From contig MU270076.1 of NCBI GenBank assembly GCA_021432635.1, positions 159,787 through 223,786 of the forward strand: 64,000 nucleotides of DNA, in the 5' to 3' direction. The notes under the pieces are model-generated. The model made no database searches, was not told the DNA's origin, and worked only from the letters and a program-made list of their open reading frames with translations. This stretch comes from Thozetella sp. PMI_491. Lineage: Eukaryota > Ascomycota > Sordariomycetes > Chaetosphaeriales > Chaetosphaeriaceae. Below, piece after piece: positions 11,178-21,624 of this stretch. The translations under genes were made by a program, and so were the position numbers. The stretch's first letter is position 1; every line of letters starts with the position of its first letter.

Positions 11178-12323
11178 TTAAACTGCCTCTGCCTTGGTGT
11201 TGGGGCCTGCGATCAAGATCTTGATTACCTGTCCCTCCTTGACCTCGTTGAATGCCTCCTCGGCCTGGGAGAACTCGACGACCTTGGTGATGAGCTTCTT
11301 CACGTCCACCTTGCCGCTCGACACCAGATCAAGAGCCAGCTTGTAGTCGCCGGCGCTGTAACGGAAGGAACCCTTGGCCGTGATTTCCTTCGCACACAGA
11401 GCCACGATGGGGAAGGTGATGTCAGGCTTGCCCATGCCGCCCTGCACATACGTGCCGCCACGCCTGACCAGATGCACCGCCGCCTGAATGCTGGGTTCGG
11501 CGCCCGAGGCGTCGATGACGGCATCGGCACCCTCACCGAGCCCAGCGGCCTCGATGATGTTCTTAGCGTTGTCGGCCGGGGACACGCGCTGCGAGAGGTA
11601 GGTGTGGGTGGCGCCGAAGGTGAGCGCGAAGTCGAGCTTGGACTGGACAATGTCCACTGACACAACCTTGGAGGCGCCATACGCCTTGGCAACGGCGGCG
11701 CAGAGCAGTCCCACTGGGCCGGCACCCATCACCACGACAGTCTGGCCCGGCGTGATGGAGGCTTGCTTGGTGATGTGCACACCCACGGCTAGAGGCTCGA
11801 AGAGCGCGCCCTCCTGCAGAGAAACGTGGTCAGGCAGCTTGTAGAGGAAGTCCTCGGGCGCCGTCCAGAATCCGGTCAGGGTGCCGTCGTACGGCGGAGT
11901 CGCGGCGAACTTCATGTCCGGGCAGAGGTTGTAGTGGCCGCTCATGCAGGGTCCGCACCGGCGGCAGGGGTACCCGGGCTCGATGGCAACACGGTCGCCG
12001 GGCTTGACAGCCGTGACGGCCGAGCCCACGGCAACGACGGTGCCGGCCGACTCGTGGCCCAGAACCATGGGGTCCTTCACCACGAAGTCGCCGATGGCGC
12101 CGTGGAGCAGGTAGTGCACATCCGAGCCGCAGATGCCCGTGTAGTTCACCGAGATGAGAGCATCGTGGGGGCTGGTGACGGACGGAGCAGGGCGCTCGGC
12201 GAAGACGACTTCGTGGGGCTTGTTGAGGATGAAGGAGAGGTTCTATGAAGCACGGTGAGCGGTACAGCGCGGTGTAAGAGGTTGTCTACGGCAGGTGCTC
12301 ACCGATTTGCCGTCGGTAGCCAT
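11178..12323 (-). CDS. xdhA: Xylitol dehydrogenase (D-xylulose reductase)
   Basis: Exon 1 (12303-12323) codes for seven residues, MATDGKS. After a 60-nt intron, exon 2 (11178-12242) codes for the rest, 361 residues in all. It is a zinc-dependent medium-chain dehydrogenase of the sorbitol/xylitol class. Catalytic zinc ligands are Cys45 (GICGSD), His70-Glu71 (LGHES) and Glu156 (FEPLAV). Structural zinc cysteines are Cys100, 103, 106 and 114. The NAD-binding GAGPVG is at 180-185, and the following strand ends in Asp, indicating NAD rather than NADP. The enzyme converts xylitol to D-xylulose in fungal pentose catabolism. L-arabinitol dehydrogenase and sorbitol dehydrogenase are close relatives; the xylitol call is by overall resemblance. 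A possible XlnR site lies upstream. Confidence 0.9.
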
Positions 12324-12922
12324 CCTAGGTGTCGAGGCTTGTGATGTCACTGTTGTGGTGAGGGGCTGAGAGGAGAGTTTTTCAAGGCTGGGACGGGGAG
12401 GGGACGTTCAACAGGGACGAGAACAGACGGCAGGACTTCTGACGACCACGAGGATGCAGATCAAAGACGAGGGACGAAGAGAAGAGAGAAGGAAAAAGAG
12501 GATCTTGAGCAGATTTTGTATGGCAGCTAGCTCGACCACCGTTTCTCGGAGGCGGTGGTGTACCACGGCGCCCCCCACGGGGACTAAGACGGGCTTGGTA
12601 GAGCTCTGCCCCTCCCAAGCTCCCAATTGCGGGGAGCTTTCCCCATGCGACATCAGACCGGCAAAGGCTGCCAGCCAGCCCATTTGCCTTCCCACGGGAG
12701 CTGCTCGACTCACCCAAACACAGAGCGACATCGCATCGAGGATGCGTGGGATCCAATTGCGCCCGGCATTGGGCGGTTGGAATCGGGCAAGCGCTCGGAG
12801 CGCTGTCAATCAAGAGATGCCGAGCACCATGAAAGACGAGCGAATGCTTCTTCGATTCTACCGTCGATAGCTCTCGTGGCGTCGTCTTAGACCAGACAGG
12901 CTTTGCGACTTTATCCAGCGCA

Positions 12923-12929
12923 TTTAGCC
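12923..12929 (-). promoter_or_regulatory. Possible XlnR/Xyr1 site (GGCTAAA)
   Basis: TTTAGCC on the plus strand reads GGCTAAA on the coding strand of xylitol dehydrogenase, 600 bases before its start. GGCTAAA is the established binding core of XlnR/Xyr1, the regulator of fungal xylan and pentose genes, and xylitol dehydrogenase is a known target in other species. A CCAAT pentamer follows at 12933-12937. Confidence 0.4.
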
Positions 12930-12932
12930 GGG

Positions 12933-12937
12933 CCAAT
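12933..12937 (+). promoter_or_regulatory. CCAAT box
   Basis: CCAAT lies four bases from the possible XlnR site. The fungal HAP complex binds CCAAT. A single pentamer is weak evidence; the pairing is what makes it worth noting. Confidence 0.3.
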
Positions 12938-13800
12938 CAGCACTGCCGCGCCAGCCCACTCTCTCTGTATCCGCTCCAGTGACATCGAGGCGAGGAGCAG
13001 CAGGAGTTTCACGATGGGCCACGAGCGTCAGCTGACGAGCAAAGTCTTACGGACAGAATGGGGCGCCACGAGCAGATTCCGGTGCCTGGAGGATCGAGAC
13101 ATGGACCATGGACCTTGGAGCCTTCAGCACCAAATCGAAGAGGGCGGAAAGGACCACCCACGCTTGGGCGGCCATCCCATTCGTAGAAGGAAGGTGGTCT
13201 AGCTCAGATAACTAGGGGGTTAGGGTTGGCTACCGCTCCCTCCCTTCTTTGCACAACAACGTCATCCGGTGCTCTCGAGCGATCAGTACCCAGGTCTTGG
13301 ATCGGAACCCGTTGCACATCGCACACGGCATCGAAACCAACGCGCCATTATCCTAAGGTATGCGCAGTATAAATATATTACGTTGCCACCCCGGAACCGG
13401 GAATCTAGTGTCACAGATCTCCAAACCGTTGTGCCAAATCTTGTTTGGTCCACTTTATATGCGGGACCCCTGAAGCAACCGAAGATGCAACCGGGCTCGC
13501 CGCCTTTAGGGCCCACTTGGGAACCGCCCCAACATGTGCGTACGGATCGAGGTACATGAGGCTTGATGGGCCAGGAACGCGTACACCACCAGCAAGGCCG
13601 GTTTAGGGATCCATACACGGCTCCGCTCCGTCTGCCGCTATGTCTCGACCGTTGCTCTTGTGGTATTTCACTTCGAGCGCCTTAGGGCGGAGAGGACACC
13701 CCGGATTATATCGTACTCACCTGTCAGAGTGAGAGAGGCATGCATGGGTTGTAATTGAAAATAACACAAAAAGAAGGGGGTATCAATTTCATCTAACTGT

Positions 13801-15282
13801 CTAAAGCAAATTCAAGTCCGAGTCTACTTGCTGTGCCAACGTCATTGCTTGCTCTAGTACCGTCGTTTCGTAGCCCGTCAGCGCCACCTGCTGGCCGCCG
13901 ACCATACAAGACGAATCCTCCTTACGAGCGCCCTTCTCCCACTTGCCATCCACCGCCCAGTGCGTCGGGATCTCGAACGTCGTGGGCAGCGCCAGCTTGT
14001 TCTTCAGCAGGCCGCCGTTGTACCAGAGAAGGCGCTCGTCGTCGTCGACGTGTGCAATCACGAAGCTGCACACCCTCTCGCCGGGGGTGTCGTCTCTGCC
14101 CGGCTTTGTTTGGTCCTTTTTCCAGCCCACGATACCGCCGTAGTGTTTCTCGAAGGCGTATGGGGCGCCTGCGAGCTCCAGCCCTAGCCACCAGCTCTCC
14201 TTGTCTCCGTAGGTCAGGCGGAAGGTGACCTCTTCGCGCACGGCGTACGTGTTCTGCCACGCCACGTGGAGCAGGCCCATGAAGATGTCCAGCTGCGACT
14301 TGTCAACCACCACCACGCCGGAGTCCTGCTCCTCGGCATACTGCTGGTTCCACACCCGGCTCTTGGCCAGGGCATCGCTCGGGCGAGTGATCTGCGAGTG
14401 CCACCACTCGTGCCTCTCGGGAAATCCGTTCTGCCAGAGCAGCCTGTCGTGGAAGAACAGAGCGCCCGTGTCGACGTATCCCTCTTGCTCAAACAGCACC
14501 TCAGGATCCCGGAGGAAGACTGCGTCGGCATCGAGGACGATCACCTCTTTGAAGGGGGCCGCCAGGGCGGCGAACGCCTTGATGGCCCACCCGCCAGTGG
14601 CAAGCTGTAGGGTCGAGTCGTCGAACACGGTGAGGATGTCGAGAAAGTCGATCGGGTCTTCTCGCGAGAGGATGGCAATGTCCTCTCGTCGCTGCGCTGG
14701 GAGGTCTTCGTCTCCGGCATATACGATCTGGATGGGGAGTTTCGACCCCAGCACCTGTCGCAATGTGACGACCAGGTGGCAGGCGTATCGAAAGGTCTTG
14801 ACCCCGGTCGGGATGACGATCCCCCGAGGGTTGGTGAAGCTCTGGCGGAGATCCTGGAGCGGCGTTGCCTTACGCCGGTTGGTTTTAAGGAAAGGGAATA
14901 GGGACGCGGCTAGCTGCTCGGCCGTCGCCATCAACGACTCGCGCTCCTTCTCGGACGCGGCCCGCTCTGCAAGTTGGATCCATTCGCGGAGGAGCTGCAC
15001 TCGACCGCCAAACTCTCCGAACTGGTCCTTGTATGGTGGTTCTATCGGGTGGGCAATGAAATGTTCCACCACCTCCTGGATAATGTCCACGTTACTGGGG
15101 CGGCTGTCGTACCCGGGCACTCCGGGCTGGATGTGGCTACTCTGGGTAGCAGGGGCCCATGTTAATTCGTTTCGCCGCAGCTTGACCAGACAGGTGAATA
15201 GCCAGAGGCAGAGAGTAAAGAGCGACCAGCCGAGGAGCGGTCTCGCTGGCCGTGTTGTTGCTCGAATCGTAGGAACTCCCAT
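13801..15282 (-). CDS. MNN1-like alpha-1,3-mannosyltransferase (GT71)
   Basis: A single 493-codon frame without introns. Residues 16-33 form one hydrophobic segment after a short basic N-terminus: a type II Golgi membrane anchor. The lumenal part begins with GIVIPTGVKTFRYACHL and carries the metal-binding motif LDADAVF (DAD at 251-253), followed by GALFFHDR and an EEQDSGVVVVDKSQ block. This is the pattern of the MNN1/MNT family that adds alpha-1,3-mannose to N- or O-linked glycans from GDP-mannose. The protein has family-typical length. A TATAA element lies about 80 bases upstream of the ATG. The exact acceptor is not deducible. Confidence 0.85.
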   Translation of the reverse strand: MGVPTIRATTRPARPLLGWSLFTLCLWLFTCLVKLRRNELTWAPATQSSHIQPGVPGYDSRPSNVDIIQEVVEHFIAHPIEPPYKDQFGEFGGRVQLLREWIQLAERAASEKERESLMATAEQLAASLFPFLKTNRRKATPLQDLRQSFTNPRGIVIPTGVKTFRYACHLVVTLRQVLGSKLPIQIVYAGDEDLPAQRREDIAILSREDPIDFLDILTVFDDSTLQLATGGWAIKAFAALAAPFKEVIVLDADAVFLRDPEVLFEQEGYVDTGALFFHDRLLWQNGFPERHEWWHSQITRPSDALAKSRVWNQQYAEEQDSGVVVVDKSQLDIFMGLLHVAWQNTYAVREEVTFRLTYGDKESWWLGLELAGAPYAFEKHYGGIVGWKKDQTKPGRDDTPGERVCSFVIAHVDDDERLLWYNGGLLKNKLALPTTFEIPTHWAVDGKWEKGARKEDSSCMVGGQQVALTGYETTVLEQAMTLAQQVDSDLNLL

Positions 15283-16689
15283 GGTGTTCTGGCCAGCGAT
15301 GGATGGTCGTCTGCCGCAGAGGCGCTCCCAATTGGCGGCGTCCGAGACCTGCGTTTTTGCTTTATATACTGTATCCCACAGTCCCGAGGCCGACGCGGCC
15401 TGCCCACATGCCCGGCCAGCCCTGAAACAGTTGAGCAGTGTTTAAGCTCCTAGTCCCGGGCGCCCTAGACAAAGTGCCCCCACTCCGTTGCGTAACACTC
15501 GGGACACTAGGTTTGGACATTGGACGAGGCTTGGCTTGCTCTGACGACGACTGGGGATATTCTTGGTCCAGTGGTCCTATGCCTGTTGCGCCACAGCGCC
15601 CAATGGGCGGGCTGGGTGCAGGGTTTTGCGAGTCAGGGGCCCGAGAGGGCTCGCCATTTTGATTGCATTCGTCAACATCGCGCGCTAAGGGCCGCCCCCC
15701 CGTCAGTATTCACCACATCCACCGTCGCTCGTTTCCGGCAGATCGCCGCGCGAATCTTTGTGCTGTTCCCCTGTGTGTCTTGGCTCAATTGCTTGTCGGC
15801 CTAGACCCCGGTCTGCCCTCATGTATTCGGACACCGCGCCACAGCTTCGAAATTGACTATACGCAATCTTGCTCACCTAGATAGGGCGGTTGTGGAGCGC
15901 GAGACAAGCGTTCGGGCAATCTCTTGGAGCCAAGAATTTACCGTGGAACGAAAGCCTGCATCAGCAGACCCGGACCTCCGGAGGCCACTCGACTGTTGGC
16001 TACCAACTCTGAAGCCCCTGATGACCACATGGACATCCCTCGGCCATTGTCTCTCTGTCTCAGCCAGAGTGCCACGTTTTCCGGGGCCTCGGGCAACCCG
16101 CCGGCTGTCGTGCTACTGCGGCGCCGCGCTACCGTCTATTCAGCGCCTAGAATTAGGTGCCCTCTCCTGTCCTTCGTTCAGATCTGAATCTGTGCTGTAA
16201 GGTAGTCTAGACTACTCTATTGAAACATTCCGTTTCTTCGAAGCATCGGAGCGCGCTTAAGCTTCGTTTGCCGTGCTTGGCGGTCGACCCACAACAATAT
16301 CATCCCCGGTTATACGCGCATACGTCACGTTCGCCAAGCCTCTGACTAGCCCCTCCTCGCTAGGAACAGTTTTTAGCTCAGGGTATGATGTTCAGCCACA
16401 GTTCCTGGTTAAGTATCTAAAGCACCCAAGATTTACTGAAAAAGTTAAATTATCGTATCTGACAGGGCCAACGACGAAGAGGCGCCGATCATTGGGAGGT
16501 CCTTGTACATCATGTTGGTATTTCAAAATGGGATGAACTAGCGCCTTACTATAGCCCCTATTCCGCCCCTCCCTCCATCTCTTCCTCTCTCTAACAAATG
16601 AGGGGCATTCTCGCCAAACCTGTATCTGTGCTCTAGAGCAGGTACCTAGACAGCTAAGGAGACCGGCCCCAAATCCGAGCCTCTTCTCT
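15283..16689. other. Intergenic region without intact gene
   Basis: Holds the mannosyltransferase promoter. From about 16200 the sequence becomes noticeably more AT-rich and leads into the decayed NACHT/ankyrin gene. No complete reading frame with family features was found. Confidence 0.5.
15360..15368 (-). promoter_or_regulatory. TATA box of the mannosyltransferase gene
   Basis: TATATAAAG on the minus strand, 78-86 bases before the start codon of the MNN1-like gene. Confidence 0.5.
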
Positions 16690-17495
16690 GTTTAGTAGGG
16701 CCAATCATATCGTCGGGACTGGGGATGTTGAAGAAATTGATATAGGCGTTCTTGAGTGGCGAACAGGCGCCGCACGAGATCTTTAAATCTTCTTGGCTCA
16801 AGTCATACTGGCCGCAAACTTGCGCCTGCCAGTGTGCCGACCAGAACTGCGCTGCGTAGCTGAGGAATAGAAAGATATTGAAGCACGGCGTGTCTACCCG
16901 CTGGCATGCGCGAAGTCCAGCAGATGCAAGAGATATGCACTTGTAATAGCGCGGCCATATCGTTTGTTGAAAACGAGAACTGCCAGGCTCGGCTTTGGGT
17001 AGCTAGCTCTGCGAGCATGTACTCCTTCACGCTAAAGTGCTAAAGTGCGCGAATTGCACGATTTGGAGCTTCAGCTCTGACGCCATCCGCGCGGTACCCC
17101 CGATTGTGGCCTTGATTCTGATTCAATCGATTTCCCGGATGCAATACTTGGTTATCGAAAGGGATATCAGGCTCGAGCATATTTACAGTACCTCGACAGT
17201 GTCTATCAGGCGCCGGTCTGTGGGATCAAACTTCTGTTCCTCTTTCTGTTCCTCTGTGTCGATCACCATAGCCTCGGCAAGCTCTTAGAGGGTGAGGGGG
17301 CCGGCAGGAGCACGTCAGTAGCATAAGGGCACGCCTGGCAAGTTCCTTTGCTGTTTTGGGATGCCGTCTAGAATCCTGTGGTATATCTCATCTAAATTGG
17401 CAGGAAATATTTTCAGGGCTCGCGAATATCCCGGGCTTGCTTGCACTTCTTGATGACGTCGAGCGGTCAGACGGCCCACCGGAACCTAGGCGAAT
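16690..17495 (-). pseudogene. Decayed NACHT-ankyrin (STAND / fungal NLR-like) gene fragment
   Basis: Reading leftward in shifting frames, blocks typical of the region between the NACHT ATPase and the ankyrin repeats appear in the right order. They are RWAV...LDVIKKCKQARDIRE (about 17420-17490), KIFPANLDEIYHRILDGIP (17347-17415), ARRALMLLTCSCRP and PLTL, ELAEAMVIDTEEQ (about 17245-17286), ICSSLISL (17160-17185), IVQFAHFS then VKEYML (17010-17060), and LFLSYAAQFWSAHW (16826-16870). They are interrupted by stop codons (for example within PLTL-*-ELAEA and before ICSSL) and by one-base shifts. Proteins of this class are fungal STAND receptors linked to vegetative incompatibility. Neither the N-terminal effector and NACHT P-loop nor the ankyrin repeats are recognisable nearby. 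The gene is clearly not functional. Confidence 0.75.
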
Positions 17496-19593
17496 TGAGG
17501 GAAATGTTAAAAATCGAATATCTTACTATTAGAAGAGATTGGTGAGGGAAGGGGTTAAGGAGAAAGCGTGGTATTTAAAACTTAACTACATTCCTTGAGA
17601 ACAAACCACAATGGCCTCTTCTGCTTCCTTCTTCAAACCAGCGGGCCATCGTTTCAGCTCCCTATTCGTAGCAATCGATCGATTAACATGGAGTCGACTA
17701 TCCGTATCAACATCCCCTGTTTTAATAGGGATGTTGTATACGGTCCGCGTCTTCCTCAAATCTTCCATGGCATCGTTGATACCCGCCTCCTTCCTACTCG
17801 TTCTATGATAAAACTCAGCCGCTTTCATGCCCTGCTTACTTGTCTACGCACTTCCTCATTCCGCCTGGCATCCAAGATACCGACATTCTTGATCTAAGAT
17901 TCTACCGACGGATTGAATCTCCGATAACGGTAGGGTTGAGCTTGGCAATGAAGAGGAATGGCGTAGGTACAACGAAGACCTGCACACAGAGGTGGAAATG
18001 GAGACGAAGGGAGGAGTGCTACCACCGGAGGAACGACTCTACAAACTACGAATGGCTGTTTCTCTGGTGTATAAACATCAGGCTGGCTAGGGTAGAATGG
18101 AGTCCCTGCAAGGGTACTTGCTGGTTGGTTGGCGTTCCGTTGCCGAATTTGCTGGCATAAATGCAATGCATAGAACATAAATGTGGCTATACATAGGACC
18201 GGGCGCTAGCTCGTCGAGCACGGCCGGCGCGGTGGCGCATCGCTCCCGAGCGGCGACCCGCTTCCCCGACACCCTGCACGCAGAGAGGGGCCGAAGAGAA
18301 CGGCATGGAGACGAAGCGGTATGCGGGGCACGAGACACGGAGCGCGGCCTCGTTCCACACCTACCGGCCTTCTCTTTGACATCCCCGGGCTTCACTGATT
18401 TGAGTGGCCCGCCACGACCTACTTTGGTACCAAGCATGCCGTCGGTTTCCAAGGCTCAGCCTGGACCCTAAAGCTGACTCACCGAGCCTTCTTTGCTTGC
18501 TTACTTGCTTGAGCGGGTTTCTCTTAGAATCCGCATTTACATTTGCAGCCGTCGGGAGCGTCTAGCTCATCCAGCCTGGGATTCAACAACGTACGATATG
18601 GCCAGTGTAGTCAGATGACAGTTTTCTATGACAGTGCGAAGACAAGGAGCCCATCCGACTTGGCCGGTCGGCATGAGTCGTGGAATGAATGAGTAGGGCC
18701 TTGTACGTAATGCAACAGGAGGAGGGTGTGGTCCTGGAAGTGATATGGATGCTATGGCTAATGCTATTGCTTGAGCGGACTGCCGAGTTGATGTTTAGTG
18801 CTCCCGAACGAAGCTGTACAAAGGTCCCGCCCAGCGTCGGCCCCCATCCGAACGTTAGTGGGCCTCTCTTCCGTCGGGAGCGGAAGCCGGTGCCGACCGC
18901 CACCCAGGGAAGGGGACCCACACCACCCCGGAAGGCTCCAAGGGGTTGTCTCCAACGATAAGCTCGCTTCTCCAAATGCCCGGCGCGGACCCCACCGATA
19001 ACTTGCCTTCTCCGCATGTTGGGATCTAGACCCCACCAAACCCGCCACGGCAAGCCTGCCATGGATGGGACGCACGTTTTCGGCAGGGGCCAAGTCGGGT
19101 CGACAAGAGCAGAAATGGTGTGAGGCGGCAGACTAGGACGGCCGCGGTGGTTCGACACCCCCCCACCCCCCTTCCAGCCACAGGCCTGGCTCCCCAGGGC
19201 TGCCAGGGACCAGGGCTAGCTACTATACGTTTGTGTGTGTATACTAGGATGGGATAGCCAGCCGCCCGTCGGAGGCCAAGGTGCACGAGCGGCAGCGCTG
19301 CACTGTGCGGGGTGCAGCTTGGAGAACCCTGGGGGCCAGCCCGGCAGACAGCCATCGGGAAGAATTGCCCAGCGCAGAGAGCTGCTTTGTGGCTTGTGAC
19401 CTCAAAACCACTGTCTCTTGGCTTGGGGCCGGGAGCTATGTATCGCTGCTCTCTCTAGTCCGTGCCGCTGCTTCCTGCCTCTGCTTCTGCTTCTGTTGCT
19501 GTCTACTATACCCTCCTCCATAGACGCCGCCGCTGGAATAGACGCAGACCAGAGCACGCAGACCAGAGCACATCTCCTTCGCACGCATTCAAC
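17496..19593. other. Intergenic region upstream of the FMN monooxygenase
   Basis: Apart from the possible relic at 17586-17895 and an odd plus-strand protein-like stretch at 17930-18092, no gene is supported. The part from 18600 to 19590 is GC-rich and contains the promoter and leader of the FMN monooxygenase. Confidence 0.5.
17586..17895 (-). pseudogene. Possible second coding relic, unrecognised
   Basis: The minus strand reads a charged, protein-like stretch: KNVGILDARRNEEVRRQVS in one frame, then, after a shift, KAAEFYHRTSRKEAGINDA and further Lys/Arg/Glu-rich sequence to a stop at 17586. The composition is more protein-like than surrounding DNA, but I do not recognise a family. It may be part of the same decayed locus as the NACHT relic or an old transposon piece. 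No function is assigned. Confidence 0.25.
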
Positions 19594-21311
19594 ATGGCTC
19601 CTCCGACCAAAGCCAAGAAGAGGGTCTACCTCAACTTCTTTGACCACGGCTGCGTGGGATCCCACATGAGCCCCGGCCAATGGCGGTATGTTGTTCTCCC
19701 CCAGAACCTATGGACAAAAGAGGAAAAGAAAAAAAAAAAAAAGCCCACCATCAAGTTCGTTGCTCTAATCATTCCTTCCTTGCCCCTCATAGAGACCCCA
19801 CGGACAAGGGCACAACAAAAGACACCCTAGAGTATTGGCTCAACCTGGCCCGCCTGGCCGAGCGCGGCAAGATCAGCTTCATCTTCTTCGCCGACAGCTA
19901 TGCGACGCACGAGATCTACGGCGGCACGCCCGATGCCATGATCCGCGCGGGCGCCCACTTCGCCACCATCGACCCCTTCACCGTGATCCCCGCCATGGCC
20001 GCCGTGACCAAGTCGCTCGGCTTCGGCGTGACCGCCTCGACGAGCTACCTGAATCCCTACACCCTCGCCCGCACCTTCTCCAGCCTCGACCATCTCACAA
20101 ACGGCCGCGTGGCCTGGAACGTCGTGACGAGCTGGAGCAAGAGCGCGGCCAAGGCCCTCGGCTATGAGGACGTCGTGCCCCACGACGAGCGCTACGCCGT
20201 GGCCGATGAGTACCTCGATGCCATGTACCAGATGTGGGAGAGCGGCTACGCCCCCGATGCCCGCGTGTTCGACCCCGAGACCCGGGTGGCTTTTGATCCC
20301 GAGAAGATCAAGAGGATCGAGTTCCACGGTAAGAAAGCTCCCTTGCTCCATTTTCCTCCTTGACAGGAGCTAAGACGAGACGATAAAGGAAAATACCACA
20401 ACGTATCAGGCGTCGCACCCCTTCACGCCTCCCCCCAGCGGACGCCCGTGCTCTTCCAGGCCGGCACGTCCAAGGCCGGCCGCGCCTTCGCCTCCAAGCA
20501 CGCCGAGGCCGTCTACGTCGGCGGCCTGATCCCCTCGCAGACCAAGGACTCGATCGCGCAGATCCGGGCCGACGCGGCGGCGCGCGGGCGCGACCCGGCC
20601 AGCCTCAAGTTCTTCGTCGGCATCTCGCCCATCCTGGGCCGGACGCTCGAGGAGGCCGAGGCCAAGTACGAGCGCGCGCGCGAGAACGCCAGCCCCATCG
20701 GCGGCCTGGCCCAGTTCTCGGGCTACACGGGCATCGACCTGTCGCGCTTCCCGCTGGACGAGCCGTTCGAGCTGACCGACAAGCCCGGCGACGCCGCCAC
20801 GCACACATTCCTCGAGAACTTCAACAAGGCCAGCGGCACCAACGAGAAGTGGACCCCGCGCAAGCTGGGCGAGAAGATGGCGCTCGGCGGCTTCCACCCC
20901 GCGCCTGTCGGCACCGCCGAGATGGTGGCCGACGTGTTCGAGCAGTGGGTGGACGAGGCCGACGTCGACGGCTTCAACATTGCCTACATCACGACGCCGG
21001 GCAGCCAGGAGGACATCGTCGACCTGCTCGTTCCCGAGCTCCAGAAGCGCGGCCTGATGTGGGAGGACTACGCCGTCCCCGGCGGCTCGCTGCGCGAGAA
21101 CCTGACGGGCGTCCCGGGCTGCAAGGAGCTCCCTGCCGACCACTACGGCCACAAGTTCAAGTGGGGCACCGGCTTCGAGGGCGACTCGGTCGAGGCTTTC
21201 CGGGCAGCGGAGGCAGAGAAGGAGAAGATGGATGTCGAGACCAACGGCGAGAAGACTAATGGCGCCAATGGCAGCAATGGCACCAACGGCACCAACGGTG
21301 CCAAGGCATGA
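19594..21311 (+). CDS. FMN-dependent monooxygenase, NtaA/SnaA/DszA family (bacterial luciferase-like)
   Basis: Three exons (19594-19685, 19793-20328, 20389-21311) with 107- and 60-nt introns give 516 residues. The spliced start MAPPTKAKKRVYLNFFDHG is typical of the NtaA/SnaA/DszA branch. It is followed by DPTDKGTTKDTLEYW, FIFFADSYATHEIYGGTPD, GFGVTASTSYLNPYTLART, NGRVAWNVVTSW and QRTPVLFQAGTSKAGRAFA, all landmark blocks of the TIM-barrel fold. These enzymes oxygenate N- or S-containing organic compounds using FMNH2 supplied by a separate reductase. The C-terminus ends in an Asn-Gly/Thr low-complexity tail. Intron 1 carries a long A run. A flavin-reductase-like gene lies 5.8 kb downstream, and the neighbouring gene is a convergent hydrolase. 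Confidence 0.9.
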
Positions 21312-21624
21312 AAGTACTTTGGCGGCGTTCGCGAGGGCCGGTTGTTTACTAGCAAGTAGATTGTACAAAGCATGATCCCGTCGTTTATAATACAGGCATG
21401 ACCCAGGCGTACACAAAAAATCACAAGTTCGAGCTTCCCAAATCGAGGCCATCTCTGCCCGAGAGCAGCACCCCTGGAGTGTAATGCGGTAAAAATGCGC
21501 CCAGGCCGAAGCTGGTGGGGGCCTCCCTTATTAGATCAGGCCCAGTCTCTCCGGAAGCGAGCCGAAATGTGCTTTCATTTGGATGCAAGAAGCTCATCTC
21601 CTCTGGTCTCTCGAGTTTGATTAT

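Larger units (their letters stand above)
12324..13800. other. Xylitol dehydrogenase promoter region and mannosyltransferase 3' flank
   Basis: No gene supported. Reading frames of 100-180 codons at 12382-12936 lie in the promoter and 5' leader of xylitol dehydrogenase and have no family features. A TTAGGG-like heptamer near 13217 is isolated. Confidence 0.55.

Noticed and set aside
12382-12936. 184-codon frame upstream of xylitol dehydrogenase
   Set aside because: It overlaps other frames on both strands, has no family features and lies in the promoter/leader region.
13211-13224. Telomere-like GGGTTAGGGTT
   Set aside because: Isolated single unit, not an array; no sign of a chromosome end.
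14225-15445. 406-codon plus-strand frame opposite the mannosyltransferase
   Set aside because: It is the shadow of the MNN1-like gene, whose DAD motif and membrane anchor are clear on the other strand.
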